DNA from: Arsukibacterium sp. UBA5043
GTDB taxonomy: Bacteria; Pseudomonadota; Gammaproteobacteria; Enterobacterales; Alteromonadaceae
Length of the DNA: 64,000 bases
Reading direction: 5' to 3'
Assembly: GCA_002415085.1 (NCBI GenBank)
Contig: DIBV01000016.1
Location: forward strand, 24,517 to 88,516
The notes beneath the pieces were generated by a model, which worked only from the letters and a program-made list of their open reading frames with translations, had not been told where the DNA came from and did not search any database. The stretch's first letter is position 1. Every line of letters begins with the position of its first letter. Shown here piece by piece: positions 56,029 through 64,000 of the stretch. A program made the translations under genes and the position numbers.

Positions 56029-56496
56029 ATGAACTACTGGTTATTTAAAACCGAACCGGACGAATGCAGTATTGATGACTTTGCCCGAGCCCCCACCACG
56101 CCGATAGTCTGGGAAGGCGTCCGTAATTATCAGGCCAGAAACTTTTTACGGGATAACGTCGCTATCGGTGACCAGGTTTTTATATATCACTCAAGTTGCA
56201 AGGATATAGGTATAGCTGGTATCGCCAGGGTAGTAAAAGCGGCTTACCCCGATCCCAGCCAGTTTGACAACCACAGTCGCTATTTTGATAGTAAGGCAAC
56301 CGGGCAGAAACCGCGTTGGGTCGCGGTCGATTTACAGTTTGTCAGCAAAATGTCTCAACTCATCCGACTGGACAAGTTAAAGAATTTAGCTACTCTGATA
56401 GAGTTGCCATTGGTACGTAAAGGCAACAGACTTTCTGTTATGCCTGTTACGTGTGCCCAATGGCTAACCATAATGGCGCTATCCCAACCGGCCTGA
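56029..56496 (+). CDS. EVE-domain protein
   Basis: A 155-residue single-domain protein of the EVE/PUA-like fold. The opening MNYWLFKTEPDECSIDDF, then WEGVRNYQARNFLRD, GDQVFIYHS, and WVAVDLQFV are the family signature. EVE domains are thought to bind modified bases in DNA or RNA. Divergent from tesB with 64 bases between starts. A small orphan follows 40 bases downstream, perhaps on the same transcript. Confidence 0.93.
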   Translation: MNYWLFKTEPDECSIDDFARAPTTPIVWEGVRNYQARNFLRDNVAIGDQVFIYHSSCKDIGIAGIARVVKAAYPDPSQFDNHSRYFDSKATGQKPRWVAVDLQFVSKMSQLIRLDKLKNLATLIELPLVRKGNRLSVMPVTCAQWLTIMALSQPA

Positions 56497-56536
56497 CTGA
56501 ATCCAAAAAATTAAATCCCTGCAGTTGGAGCCAGGT

Positions 56537-56767
56537 ATGATTCAAGAGCGGCGCCAGACGGATAAGGACATGCATTATTTCTGGGAAGAACTGAATTTAG
56601 CACAGAAATTTTCCGTAGCAGAGTTACAGCGATTCGGCTATGAGTTACGATTTGTACGCAAGCAAGACAAACACAAAATAGCGGTGTTGTTTGCTGGCGA
56701 TAAAATAGCAGCAATAGATAACGAAGGTCAGATCAATACTGCGCCTACTGTTATCCTCAGGCATTAG
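56537..56767 (+). CDS. Small protein of unknown function
   Basis: A 76-residue soluble protein starting at the ATG at 56537, with GGAG six bases before it. It is rich in charged residues and has the pattern helix (HYFWEELNLAQKFSVAELQRFG) then three short strands (ELRFVRK, KIAVLFAGDKIAAID). I recognise no family. It follows the EVE gene and precedes a strong terminator, which supports it being real. Confidence 0.62.
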   Translation: MIQERRQTDKDMHYFWEELNLAQKFSVAELQRFGYELRFVRKQDKHKIAVLFAGDKIAAIDNEGQINTAPTVILRH

Positions 56768-56866
56768 TGTCACGTTGCTACTGATATTGTCCAACTAACA
56801 GCTAACGTTTCAGCTATTCAGAAGCTATTCAAATTGTATAACGCTAATTGTACAGCACTAATAGTA

Positions 56867-56893
56867 AACAGCCGGCTAATGCCGGCTGTTTTT
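56867..56893. terminator. Bidirectional terminator
   Basis: AACAGCCGGC (56867-56876) pairs with GCCGGCTGTT (56881-56890) over TAAT. TTTTT ends the plus-strand side and TTTAC the minus-strand side, so it can end both the small orphan and the convergent DUF885 gene. Confidence 0.85.
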
Positions 56894-56926
56894 ATTATCG
56901 CAACCAAGCCAGCAACCAAGCCAGAG

Positions 56927-58672
56927 TCATTCAGCCGGTTCTTCAGCCAATTGTGTGCTGATATAAGCAGCAACCTGCTGTTCTAAAACCGCCAGCGGTA
57001 CACTGCCATTACTTAATACCACGTCATGAAAACGACGGATATCAAATTTATCCGCCAGCTTCTGTTCAGCTTCGGCTCTTAAGCGCCGGATCGTAATTTC
57101 GCCTAATTTATAAGACAAGGCCTGGGCTGGCCAGCTGATATAACGGTCAATCTCAGTGGTAACGTTGTGCATCGATAACGCCGTGTTTGCCGCCAGAAAG
57201 TCGATAGCCTGCTGCCGACTCCAGCCCATGCTATGCATACCGGTATCGACCACTAATCTTGCTGCCCGCCACATTTCATAAGTCAGGCGACCAAAATTGC
57301 TGTATGGGTCGTCGTAAAAGCCCATTTCAAGCCCAAGATATTCCGCATATAAGCCCCAACCCTCACCAAATGCTGAGGTATAAAAACTACGCCGGTAGTC
57401 CGGCAAGCTGGCTTGCTCCCGAGCTAGTGAGATTTGCAGATGATGGCCCGGTACCGCTTCATGCAAAGTCAGTGCTGGCATCTCATACAAGGGACGACGA
57501 TTCAGTGCATAGGTATTTACCCAGTAAAATCCTGCCTGATCATCGCGTGAAGCGCCTGAATACCGCCCGGTAGTATATTTTGGCGCTATTTCAGCCGGTA
57601 CGGGTACCACACCGTAAGGCGTGCGGGGCAGCGTTTTAAAAAGCCGGGGTAGCTCGGCATCGGCCTGCTTGGATAACCAGGCAGCATAACGCATTAACTC
57701 CTGATCAGATTGCGGATAAAACTGCGGATCAGTGCGCAAGAACTGAATAAAATCAGCAAAACTCCCTGCAAATCCCAATTGCTCAATAATGGCCTGCATG
57801 TCGGCCCGAATACGTTTTACTTCTGCCAGCCCGGTATCGTGTACTTGCTGCGGGGTAAGCTTAAGCGTGGTGTAGTGTTCAAGTCTGTTCTGATAAAAAG
57901 CCTCGCCATCGGCCAATGCACTGGCAGCAATCGTATCGCGGGCACCAGGAATATAGTCCTGCACCATAAAGTCATAGTATGCCTGATACGCCGGGTTAAC
58001 CTCACGCACGATAATCTGCTGTGCGCGGTCCTGCAGCTGCTGCCACTTAATGGCGCTAATGGTATCTGGTTTGGTCATAAATGGCCGGAAAAATACGCTG
58101 GCCGCCATGTCTTCAGTAATATACGAGCTGATACTTTGCTCAAAGCCTGCCAGTACTGCTTTCGGTTGGGTAATGCCGGTTAACAGCCCCTGGCGCATCC
58201 AGTCTGTCTGTTGCTGCATATAAACGGGTACAGTCGCCAGTTTTTGTAAGTAATTTTCATAATCTGCCAGCTGGCGTAAAGCGCTACGCTGCAACATCAT
58301 TGCCACCGACGTATGGAAGCCTGACTCTGAGGTTAGCGGTGTTAAATGTGCATTGAACCGGTACTCATCGATATCATTAGCCAACCGGTACGCCAGAATG
58401 GCATGGTTGATCTGGTTTTGTTCCGACAACTTAGCTACATCCACTTGCTGCAATTGTTGCTGCCACTTTAACCGTTGCTGCTGACGGGCACCTAAGGCTG
58501 CCGGCGACATATCGGGCAAGCGATCTGGTTCGCTCGCGGTTAGCGTGGTTTCGGCCTGCCAAAGCTGCTCCGCTAACTCAGTAAAATGCTGATCGGGATC
58601 ATTCTGTAACGGCCCTGCAGCACACCCCGCCAGACTCAGCAGTAAGAAAGTCATTGTAAATATAATGCGCAT
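56927..58672 (-). CDS. DUF885-family lipoprotein, putative metallopeptidase
   Basis: A 581-residue protein with a lipoprotein signal (lipobox LAGC, Cys17). The DUF885 domain fills the rest. TLHEAVPGHHLQ near residue 402 fits an HExxxH zinc site, and FGEGWGLYAEYLGLEMG about 25 residues on supplies a likely third ligand. RYISWPAQALSYKLGE is another family signature. The family is thought to contain zinc peptidases; substrates are not known. It is a single gene divergent from the GGDEF gene. Confidence 0.9.
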   Translation of the reverse strand: MRIIFTMTFLLLSLAGCAAGPLQNDPDQHFTELAEQLWQAETTLTASEPDRLPDMSPAALGARQQQRLKWQQQLQQVDVAKLSEQNQINHAILAYRLANDIDEYRFNAHLTPLTSESGFHTSVAMMLQRSALRQLADYENYLQKLATVPVYMQQQTDWMRQGLLTGITQPKAVLAGFEQSISSYITEDMAASVFFRPFMTKPDTISAIKWQQLQDRAQQIIVREVNPAYQAYYDFMVQDYIPGARDTIAASALADGEAFYQNRLEHYTTLKLTPQQVHDTGLAEVKRIRADMQAIIEQLGFAGSFADFIQFLRTDPQFYPQSDQELMRYAAWLSKQADAELPRLFKTLPRTPYGVVPVPAEIAPKYTTGRYSGASRDDQAGFYWVNTYALNRRPLYEMPALTLHEAVPGHHLQISLAREQASLPDYRRSFYTSAFGEGWGLYAEYLGLEMGFYDDPYSNFGRLTYEMWRAARLVVDTGMHSMGWSRQQAIDFLAANTALSMHNVTTEIDRYISWPAQALSYKLGEITIRRLRAEAEQKLADKFDIRRFHDVVLSNGSVPLAVLEQQVAAYISTQLAEEPAE

Positions 58673-58853
58673 CGTATTGTTCCCTGTATCCCGTGTTGTT
58701 AACGATTGTAACCTGATTTGGCCATGAATAAAGCCGCTTAAACTTACAAAACCTGCCGCTGAGCCGAGATTTAACAGATGGTTTGCCGCTATTTTCAGCG
58801 ACTGAACGATTTTGTTTACATAGCAGGTTGCCAGCGAGCCGGATTCGGTTACT

Positions 58854-59930
58854 ATGGGGCCTGAAAAAAATAATAAAATGATTGGCCCCGGAGCTCAATA
58901 TCGTCTTATGAAGTATCAGGACTCGCTGCAACAAGCGCTGGAAAAAGCGGGTTTAGTAAAAGCTTTCCTGCAGCATAACCAACTTGCTATTCACCCTATC
59001 AACTATGCGGTGGCCTACGACTATATTAGCGGTAATAATGCCGGCCTGTGTCAGGCCGTTGAGCAAAAGCTGGCCAGCAAAACGGCATTTGACGACTTTA
59101 TTATGGTCGAGCTTTATCAGCGCTGGCTGGCTGATGAAAACGCGCAGCAGGAACAACTGCTGCATGAGGTAACGGGTATTGTTGGCCGTTTATCTGGTTA
59201 TACTGATTTAGCAGCAGAAGCTACCGGCCAGTTTATTCAGCAATTAGAGCAACAATTACATGATTTAGCTACTGCTCCTGCCAAAGTAACCGATATCTCC
59301 GGGATTATTCTGTCCCAGGCACAGTTATATCAACAGCAGCAACAGCAATTACATAGCCAGCTGGCTATGGCGAATAAACAAAGCCATCAACTACGTCATG
59401 AACTCGAACAACTTAAGTTACAACGGATGCAGGATCCGCTAACCGGTCTTTATAATCGAATTGCAATGCAAAATCAGGTTGATATTTGGTTATCAGAGCA
59501 ACCTGAACGACGAATCGCCGCCATCGTAGTTGATATTGACCATTTCAGTCGCTTTAATCAGGATTATGGCCAAACGATCGGTGATGTTATTTTGAGTAAA
59601 GTGGCGCGAAAAGTCGGTAGCTATGTGCAAGCCAGCGGTATGCCGGTGCGCTCAGGTGGTGAAGAGTTTTTATTGTTGCTGCCAGATATCGACTTACGTA
59701 CCGCTAATGAAATAGCTGAGCAGGTACGTAAAGGTGTTGAAAAACTTCGGTTCGTCTCTTCCCGCGATAAAAAAAGCCTGCCCAAGGTCACTATTTCGCT
59801 GGGTGTCTCGTTATTTCAGGCTAAAGAAAGCTGGTATCAGTTTTTAGCCCGCAGCTCACAAGTGTTAAAGCTGGCCAAAGAACGAGGCCGCAATCAGGTG
59901 GCCGATGAATTAATGCTGCACGCTGGCTGA
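58854..59930 (+). CDS. Diguanylate cyclase (GGDEF)
   Basis: A protein of 340 to 358 residues, depending on the start (ATG at 58854, 58878 or 58908; none has a good ribosome site). An N-terminal helical region (about 20-190) ends in a Gln-rich coiled coil. The GGDEF domain (about 195-355) has DPLTGLYNR at its head, DIDHFSRFNQDYGQTIGD for metal and substrate, and the active loop SGGEEF near residue 266. GGEEF is compatible with activity. It makes cyclic di-GMP from two GTP. It has no membrane segment, so the input is cytoplasmic. Confidence 0.92.
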   Translation: MGPEKNNKMIGPGAQYRLMKYQDSLQQALEKAGLVKAFLQHNQLAIHPINYAVAYDYISGNNAGLCQAVEQKLASKTAFDDFIMVELYQRWLADENAQQEQLLHEVTGIVGRLSGYTDLAAEATGQFIQQLEQQLHDLATAPAKVTDISGIILSQAQLYQQQQQQLHSQLAMANKQSHQLRHELEQLKLQRMQDPLTGLYNRIAMQNQVDIWLSEQPERRIAAIVVDIDHFSRFNQDYGQTIGDVILSKVARKVGSYVQASGMPVRSGGEEFLLLLPDIDLRTANEIAEQVRKGVEKLRFVSSRDKKSLPKVTISLGVSLFQAKESWYQFLARSSQVLKLAKERGRNQVADELMLHAG

Positions 59931-59964
59931 ACCTGACAGCGCTTGTCACGTATACACACAGCAG

Positions 59965-59993
59965 TTGGCTAGTGCGGTCAATTCTTTTACACT
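59965..59993 (+). promoter_or_regulatory. Possible promoter of the ubiE-ubiJ-ubiB operon
   Basis: TTGGCT (59965-59970) and TACACT (59988-59993) are separated by 17 bases, a fair sigma-70 layout. The ubiE ATG is 35 bases beyond the -10. Confidence 0.45.
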
Positions 59994-60028
59994 AGTCACT
60001 CTTTTTTGGCGCTGAAACAGGCAACTTC

Positions 60029-60784
60029 ATGACTGAACCAACACATAGTACAACCGATTTTGGATATAAAACCGTCCCTGCTGCTGAGAAAGTATCGTTA
60101 GTGGCGAACGTGTTTCATTCAGTTGCTGCTAAATATGACATTATGAATGACGTTATGTCGTTGGGTATTCACCGGTTATGGAAGCGTTTTACCCTTGATT
60201 GCAGCGGAGTCAGGCCGGGGCAGCATGTACTTGATCTGGCTGGGGGCACGGGTGATATTGCTGCGCTTTTTTCCCGCCGGGTTGGTACAAATGGCAGAGT
60301 AGTGCTGGCCGATATTAACGAGTCAATGCTCAACGTTGGGCGTGACAAGTTACGTGATTTAGGGCTGATAAATAATATTGAGTTTGTTCAGGCTAATGCT
60401 GAAGCACTGCCTTTTGCTGATAACAGCTTTGATATTATCAGTATTGGCTTTGGCCTGAGGAACGTCACCGACAAAGCTGCCGCCTTAAAATCAATGTTTC
60501 GGGTATTAAAGCCCGGCGGCCGGCTGCTGGTGCTGGAATTCTCCAAACCTGAACAGCAATGGCTGAGTAAAGTATACGATATGTATTCTTTTAAATTACT
60601 GCCGGTAATGGGCCAGTTAATTGCCAATGACAAAGAAAGCTACCAGTATCTGGCAGAGTCGATCCGGATGCATCCTGATCAGGAGACCCTAAAGGCGATG
60701 ATGGCTGAAGCCGGCTTTGCTGAAGTCAGCTACCACAATCTGACCGGTGGTATTGTTGCCCTGCATCGAGGTTTTAAATTCTGA
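60029..60784 (+). CDS. ubiE: Ubiquinone/menaquinone C-methyltransferase UbiE
   Basis: A 251-residue SAM-dependent enzyme that methylates the benzoquinone ring in ubiquinone synthesis and demethylmenaquinone to menaquinone. Motif I is [12 protein letters not shown] (about 69-80). [14 protein letters not shown] and [20 protein letters not shown] at the N-terminus and [11 protein letters not shown] in the middle are UbiE/COQ5 signatures. Its stop overlaps the ubiJ start by one base. First gene of ubiE-J-B. Confidence 0.98.
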   Translation: MTEPTHSTTDFGYKTVPAAEKVSLVANVFHSVAAKYDIMNDVMSLGIHRLWKRFTLDCSGVRPGQHVLDLAGGTGDIAALFSRRVGTNGRVVLADINESMLNVGRDKLRDLGLINNIEFVQANAEALPFADNSFDIISIGFGLRNVTDKAAALKSMFRVLKPGGRLLVLEFSKPEQQWLSKVYDMYSFKLLPVMGQLIANDKESYQYLAESIRMHPDQETLKAMMAEAGFAEVSYHNLTGGIVALHRGFKF

Positions 60785-61392
60785 TGTTACCCGCCCTGTT
60801 GCCGCAAATGCTCTGCGCCAGTGCCGAACGCCTGTGCCATAGCTTGATCAGCATGGATAGTGGCGCCAATGAGCGTTTAAAGAAACTTCAGGGTAAACAA
60901 TTAGCCTTTACCTTGCGTGAATTTAATGTGCGACTGGTACTTACTGCTGGTAGCGACCGTCTATTATTTAACCAGCATAACGAAGCCGTTGATTGCGCCA
61001 TTAGTACTGATTTAGCCAGCCTGCGACAACTTCGTGACGCCAGCCAGTTAACCCGGCTGATTAAAGCTGATGCGCTGCAAATTGAGGGCGATATTCAGGT
61101 TGCGCAACAATACAGCTATTTTTTGCAACGCCTGGACCCCGATTGGCAGGAGGCATTAGCAGGCTATGTCGGTGACGCCATGGCACATAAAATTGGCTTA
61201 ATCATTGGTCAACTGCAGCGTTACTTACAACAAAAAGTGAGCTTGCTTGGCCATAGTGTCACCATGCTGGGCCAGGACGAACTCTTGCTCAGCCCAACCA
61301 GTCTGGAATTGCAGCAATTTAGCCAGGATGTCAGTGAACTCAGAGCCCGGGTTGACCGGCTTATTGCCAGCCTGCCAGGCCAGAAGGAGTAG
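60784..61392 (+). CDS. ubiJ: Ubiquinone biosynthesis accessory factor UbiJ
   Basis: A 202-residue protein. The N-terminal part (about 15-115) is an SCP2-like lipid-binding fold, followed by a helical tail with a coiled coil (about 165-200). UbiJ binds ubiquinone intermediates and helps organise the Ubi complex with UbiK. One-base overlap with ubiE and three bases to ubiB; the ubiE-J-B order is typical for gammaproteobacteria. Confidence 0.93.
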   Translation: MLPALLPQMLCASAERLCHSLISMDSGANERLKKLQGKQLAFTLREFNVRLVLTAGSDRLLFNQHNEAVDCAISTDLASLRQLRDASQLTRLIKADALQIEGDIQVAQQYSYFLQRLDPDWQEALAGYVGDAMAHKIGLIIGQLQRYLQQKVSLLGHSVTMLGQDELLLSPTSLELQQFSQDVSELRARVDRLIASLPGQKE

Positions 61393-61395
61393 CCG

Positions 61396-63024
61396 TTGCG
61401 ATTCAGCCGTTTTTACCATATTCAGAAAACGTTATTGCAGTACGGTCTTGATGAGTTAATTCCGCCCGCCTGGCAACCCTGGTATGCGCGCAGCATGCGC
61501 AAAAGTGCGTTCTGGTTGTATAACCGGTATCCGGATTATCCGGTAGGCAAGCGCCTGAGGCTGGCGTTGCAGAGCCTGGGCCCGGTATGGATTAAATTTG
61601 GCCAGATGTTGTCGACCCGGCGTGACCTGTTGCCAGCTGACATTGCCGACGAACTGGCCAGGTTGCAGGATAAAGTAGACCCTTTTCCCGGCGAGCAAGC
61701 CCAACAGCTTATTGAGCAAGCGTTGGAACTAACAGACATTAATGAATTATTCAGTAGTTTCAATGTTGTGCCCCTGGCATCAGCCTCAATAGCCCAGGTG
61801 CATGCCGCAGTGCTTCGCCTGCCCGATGGCAGCGAAGCAGATGTTGTCATCAAAGTGATTCGGCCAGACATCCTTAAACAAATTATTGCTGATCTGGATT
61901 TAATGGATGGCCTGGCAGCTTTTGCCGCCCGCTACTTACCTGACGGCAAACGACTGCGACCACGCGAAGTGGTCTCTGAATATCGTAAAACCATTATCGA
62001 CGAGCTTGACCTGCAGCGTGAAGCCGCCAATGCCATTCAGTTGCGCCGTAATTTCGAAGGCTCTGACTCCTTATATATCCCTTACGTACATAGTGATTAC
62101 AGCCGCCCCAATGTAATGGTGATGGAGCGCATCTACGGCATACCAGTGTCAGATATAGCGGCCCTGAATGCCCAGCAAACCGATATGGAACTGCTGGCTA
62201 AACGTGGGGTAGAGGTTTTTTTTACCCAGGTATTTCGCGACAGCTTTTTTCATGCCGATATGCATCCGGGCAATATATTTGTGTCGCGTGAGCATCCGCA
62301 CAACCCGAAATACATCGGTATAGATTGCGGTATTGTTGGCACCTTAAACAGTGAAGATAAACGTTACCTGGCTGAGAACTTTGTCGCTTTTTTTAACCGC
62401 GACTATCGTAAAGTTGCTCAGCTGCACCTTGACTCTGGCTGGGTCCCGCTGGATACCAACGTGGAAGAGTTTGAAAGCGCTATCAGAACCGTCTGTGAGC
62501 CTATCTTTCAGAAACCACTGGCAGAAATTTCGTTTGGCCACGTGTTACTGAACTTATTCAGCACAGCCCGCCGTTTTAATATGCAGGTTCAGCCGCAATT
62601 AGTGCTGTTACAAAAAACGCTGCTGTATGTCGAAGGCCTGGGCCGCCAGCTTTATCCGCAACTGGATCTCTGGAAAACCGCCAAACCTTTCTTAGAAAGC
62701 TGGGTAAAACAGCAAGTTGGTTTACCCGCATTGTGGCGCCAGGTTAAGGACAATGCGCCGTTCTGGGCAGAAAAACTGCCCCAAATGCCAACCTTGCTGC
62801 ATCGTTATCTGGAACAAGGCCCCAAACAACAAGCAATGCTGTTACAACAGTTGCAGTTGCTGCAGCGCCAACAGGACAAAACCAACCGGCAAATTGTTGC
62901 AGCAGCACTTGCAGCGGGCACCCTGATAAGTGGTACTATAGTGCTGAGTTTCGGGCCACTGTGGCTGGCCGGTGCGTTGCTGGGCGGGGCTATCTTTTTC
63001 GGTGCAAAAGCACTATTGTCATAA
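61396..63024 (+). CDS. ubiB: Ubiquinone biosynthesis kinase-like protein UbiB
   Basis: A 542-residue ABC1/ADCK-family atypical kinase needed for quinone synthesis. It starts at TTG with AAGGAG six bases before. The KxGQ motif is KFGQ (67-70); an Ala-rich nucleotide loop ASASIAQVH and the family [24 protein letters not shown] and [11 protein letters not shown] motifs are present. Two C-terminal membrane helices (about 496-540) hold it in the inner membrane. It is close in sequence to the Escherichia coli protein through most of its length. Confidence 0.98.
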   Translation: MRFSRFYHIQKTLLQYGLDELIPPAWQPWYARSMRKSAFWLYNRYPDYPVGKRLRLALQSLGPVWIKFGQMLSTRRDLLPADIADELARLQDKVDPFPGEQAQQLIEQALELTDINELFSSFNVVPLASASIAQVHAAVLRLPDGSEADVVIKVIRPDILKQIIADLDLMDGLAAFAARYLPDGKRLRPREVVSEYRKTIIDELDLQREAANAIQLRRNFEGSDSLYIPYVHSDYSRPNVMVMERIYGIPVSDIAALNAQQTDMELLAKRGVEVFFTQVFRDSFFHADMHPGNIFVSREHPHNPKYIGIDCGIVGTLNSEDKRYLAENFVAFFNRDYRKVAQLHLDSGWVPLDTNVEEFESAIRTVCEPIFQKPLAEISFGHVLLNLFSTARRFNMQVQPQLVLLQKTLLYVEGLGRQLYPQLDLWKTAKPFLESWVKQQVGLPALWRQVKDNAPFWAEKLPQMPTLLHRYLEQGPKQQAMLLQQLQLLQRQQDKTNRQIVAAALAAGTLISGTIVLSFGPLWLAGALLGGAIFFGAKALLS

Positions 63025-63077
63025 ACATGTTGCAAACTGGCATAGCAACTTCAGCATAGATTACAGAGGTAATTATT

Positions 63078-63326
63078 ATGGGTTTTGGCGGCATTAGTAT
63101 TTGGCAATTGTTGATTGTTCTGGCAATTATCGTGTTGTTATTCGGCACCAAAAAATTACGCGGCATTGGCACGGACTTGGGTTCGGCTATCAAGGGGTTT
63201 CGCAGCTCGATAAAAGATGAACCCCCGGCAGAAGACGAAACACCCGAACAACTGGCAGAGCAAAAACGTACCCACAGCGATGGCCAGACCGAGTCAACTA
63301 AACAAACAGAGAAAGATAAAAGCTAA
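63078..63326 (+). CDS. tatA: Sec-independent translocase subunit TatA
   Basis: An 82-residue protein: one membrane helix (about 6-24), the [20 protein letters not shown] amphipathic helix and a charged tail. TatA forms the pore-like oligomers that move folded twin-arginine proteins across the inner membrane. GAGG stands 8 bases before the ATG. It is followed directly by tatB. Confidence 0.97.
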   Translation: MGFGGISIWQLLIVLAIIVLLFGTKKLRGIGTDLGSAIKGFRSSIKDEPPAEDETPEQLAEQKRTHSDGQTESTKQTEKDKS

Positions 63327-63695
63327 ATGGGCTTCTGGGAACTGCTGGTTATAGGGGTTATTGCCTTGCTGGTGCTGGGGCCTGAACGGTTACCCGGTGC
63401 CATCCGCAGTACCGTAAAAACCATCCGTAGTGTGAAACAGTTTGGCAGCCAGATGCAGGCGGAGCTTAGCGAAAACCTGCGGGTGCACGAGCTGCATCAG
63501 AAATTAAAAGATGCCGAAAGTAAAAACCTGCTTAACCTGACCCCGGATGAACAAGCCGCGCTGAACGAACTACGGGCGGCAGCGAAATCAGTAAACCCGC
63601 CGTCAGCGCCGGTGGCAGAACCGGCAGCAAACAAATCCACGGCGTCAGAACCTGGCGCTGATATTAAGTCTGTTGAAAACAAAAATGAAAACTAA
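63327..63695 (+). CDS. tatB: Sec-independent translocase subunit TatB
   Basis: A 122-residue protein with one membrane helix (about 4-20), the conserved Glu after MGFW and the [14 protein letters not shown] hinge, an amphipathic helix and an Ala/Glu-rich tail. TatB and TatC form the signal-peptide receptor. It starts right after the tatA stop and overlaps tatC by 11 bases. Confidence 0.96.
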   Translation: MGFWELLVIGVIALLVLGPERLPGAIRSTVKTIRSVKQFGSQMQAELSENLRVHELHQKLKDAESKNLLNLTPDEQAALNELRAAAKSVNPPSAPVAEPAANKSTASEPGADIKSVENKNEN

Positions 63696-64000
63696 ACCAG
63701 AAGCCGATAGTCTGCTTGGCCATCTACTGGAGTTACGCAACCGCTTGTTAAAATGCGTTATCGCAGTAATTGTAGTTTTTGCCTGTCTGGCCTATTTTGC
63801 TGCTGATATATACCAGGTGCTGGCAGCACCGCTTATTGCCGTGTTGCCCGAGGGCAGCAGTATGATTGCCACTGACGTTGCCGCGCCTTTTTTTGCGCCT
63901 TTTAAACTTACCTTTATCGTGGCTATATGTCTGGCTATTCCTTATATCTTGTTACAGGTTTGGCAGTTTATTGCCCCCGCCTTGTATGGCAAAGAAAAGC
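63685..64000 (+). CDS. tatC: Sec-independent translocase subunit TatC, N-terminal part (cut by window edge)
   Basis: The frame from the ATG at 63685 stays open to the window end, giving 105 residues. [14 protein letters not shown] at 10-23 is the TatC N-terminal signature for signal-peptide recognition. A first membrane helix (about 24-42) is followed by the periplasmic loop with [18 protein letters not shown], and by helix 2. The rest of the gene lies beyond the window. Confidence 0.95.
   Translation, partial: MKTKPEADSLLGHLLELRNRLLKCVIAVIVVFACLAYFAADIYQVLAAPLIAVLPEGSSMIATDVAAPFFAPFKLTFIVAICLAIPYILLQVWQFIAPALYGKEK

Noticed and set aside
1..64000. tRNA, rRNA, CRISPR arrays, insertion sequences, integrases, toxin-antitoxin pairs
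   Set aside because: I looked for these over both strands and saw no cloverleaf ends, regular repeats, transposase motifs or attachment sites. Without tools a short RNA gene could still be missed.

Overview
This window is a chromosomal backbone segment of a marine or aquatic gammaproteobacterium, most likely order Alteromonadales near the Rheinheimera / Alishewanella / Arsukibacterium group. The organism call is an inference from protein similarity, gene order and a base composition near 50% GC. I found no rRNA, tRNA, CRISPR array, insertion sequence or prophage. Coding density is high and no gene is clearly broken. The only partial genes are the two cut by the window edges.

Layout. 1-6.9 kb: a GMC oxidoreductase (cut by the left edge) with its Tat-exported partner, yheT-yheU, a lipoprotein of the choice-of-anchor I type behind a four-repeat Pho-box-like array, a CNNM/CBS membrane protein and an orphan secreted propeller-like protein. 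7-12.8 kb: a chemoreceptor, pckA with an unusual nested palindrome upstream, cysQ-nudE and yrfG. 12.8-24.1 kb: a complete type II secretion operon gspC-D-E-F-G-H-I-J-K-L-M-N on the minus strand, with almost every stop and start overlapping. 24.3-39.9 kb: hslR-hslO, a kexin-like S8 protease with a small exported partner, ompR-envZ, greB, tex, a SprA-type metalloprotease beside a tiny flagellar-axial-like protein, bioH, comF/gntX, an M14 peptidase and nfuA. From pckA to nfuA this is the order seen in enteric bacteria (yrfG-hslR-hslO-pckA-envZ-ompR-greB-tex ... bioH-gntX-nfuA). The gsp operon, the protease pair and the SprA/axial pair are lineage-specific insertions into it.

40-43.4 kb: a polysaccharide deacetylase and a DUF3857/transglutaminase protein. 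43.4-51.6 kb: the aa3-type cytochrome c oxidase genes ctaC-ctaD-ctaG-ctaE followed by surf1, a CxxxC protein, ctaA, cyoE and sco, with one small gene (DUF2909) on the opposite strand. 51.9-56.8 kb: lexA with two SOS boxes, divergent from plsB; tesB; an EVE-domain protein; a short orphan. 56.9-64 kb: a DUF885 lipoprotein, a GGDEF diguanylate cyclase, then ubiE-ubiJ-ubiB-tatA-tatB-tatC, with tatC cut by the right edge.

How it fits together. Respiration is the main theme: quinone synthesis (ubiE/J/B), terminal oxidase structure and assembly, and Fe-S carrier nfuA. Export is the second: Tat, type II secretion and several secreted or lipid-anchored hydrolases. The least-described signals are the protease with its stand-alone chaperone-like partner, the short axial-like protein, the Pho-like array, and the paired palindromes in front of pckA and ctaC.
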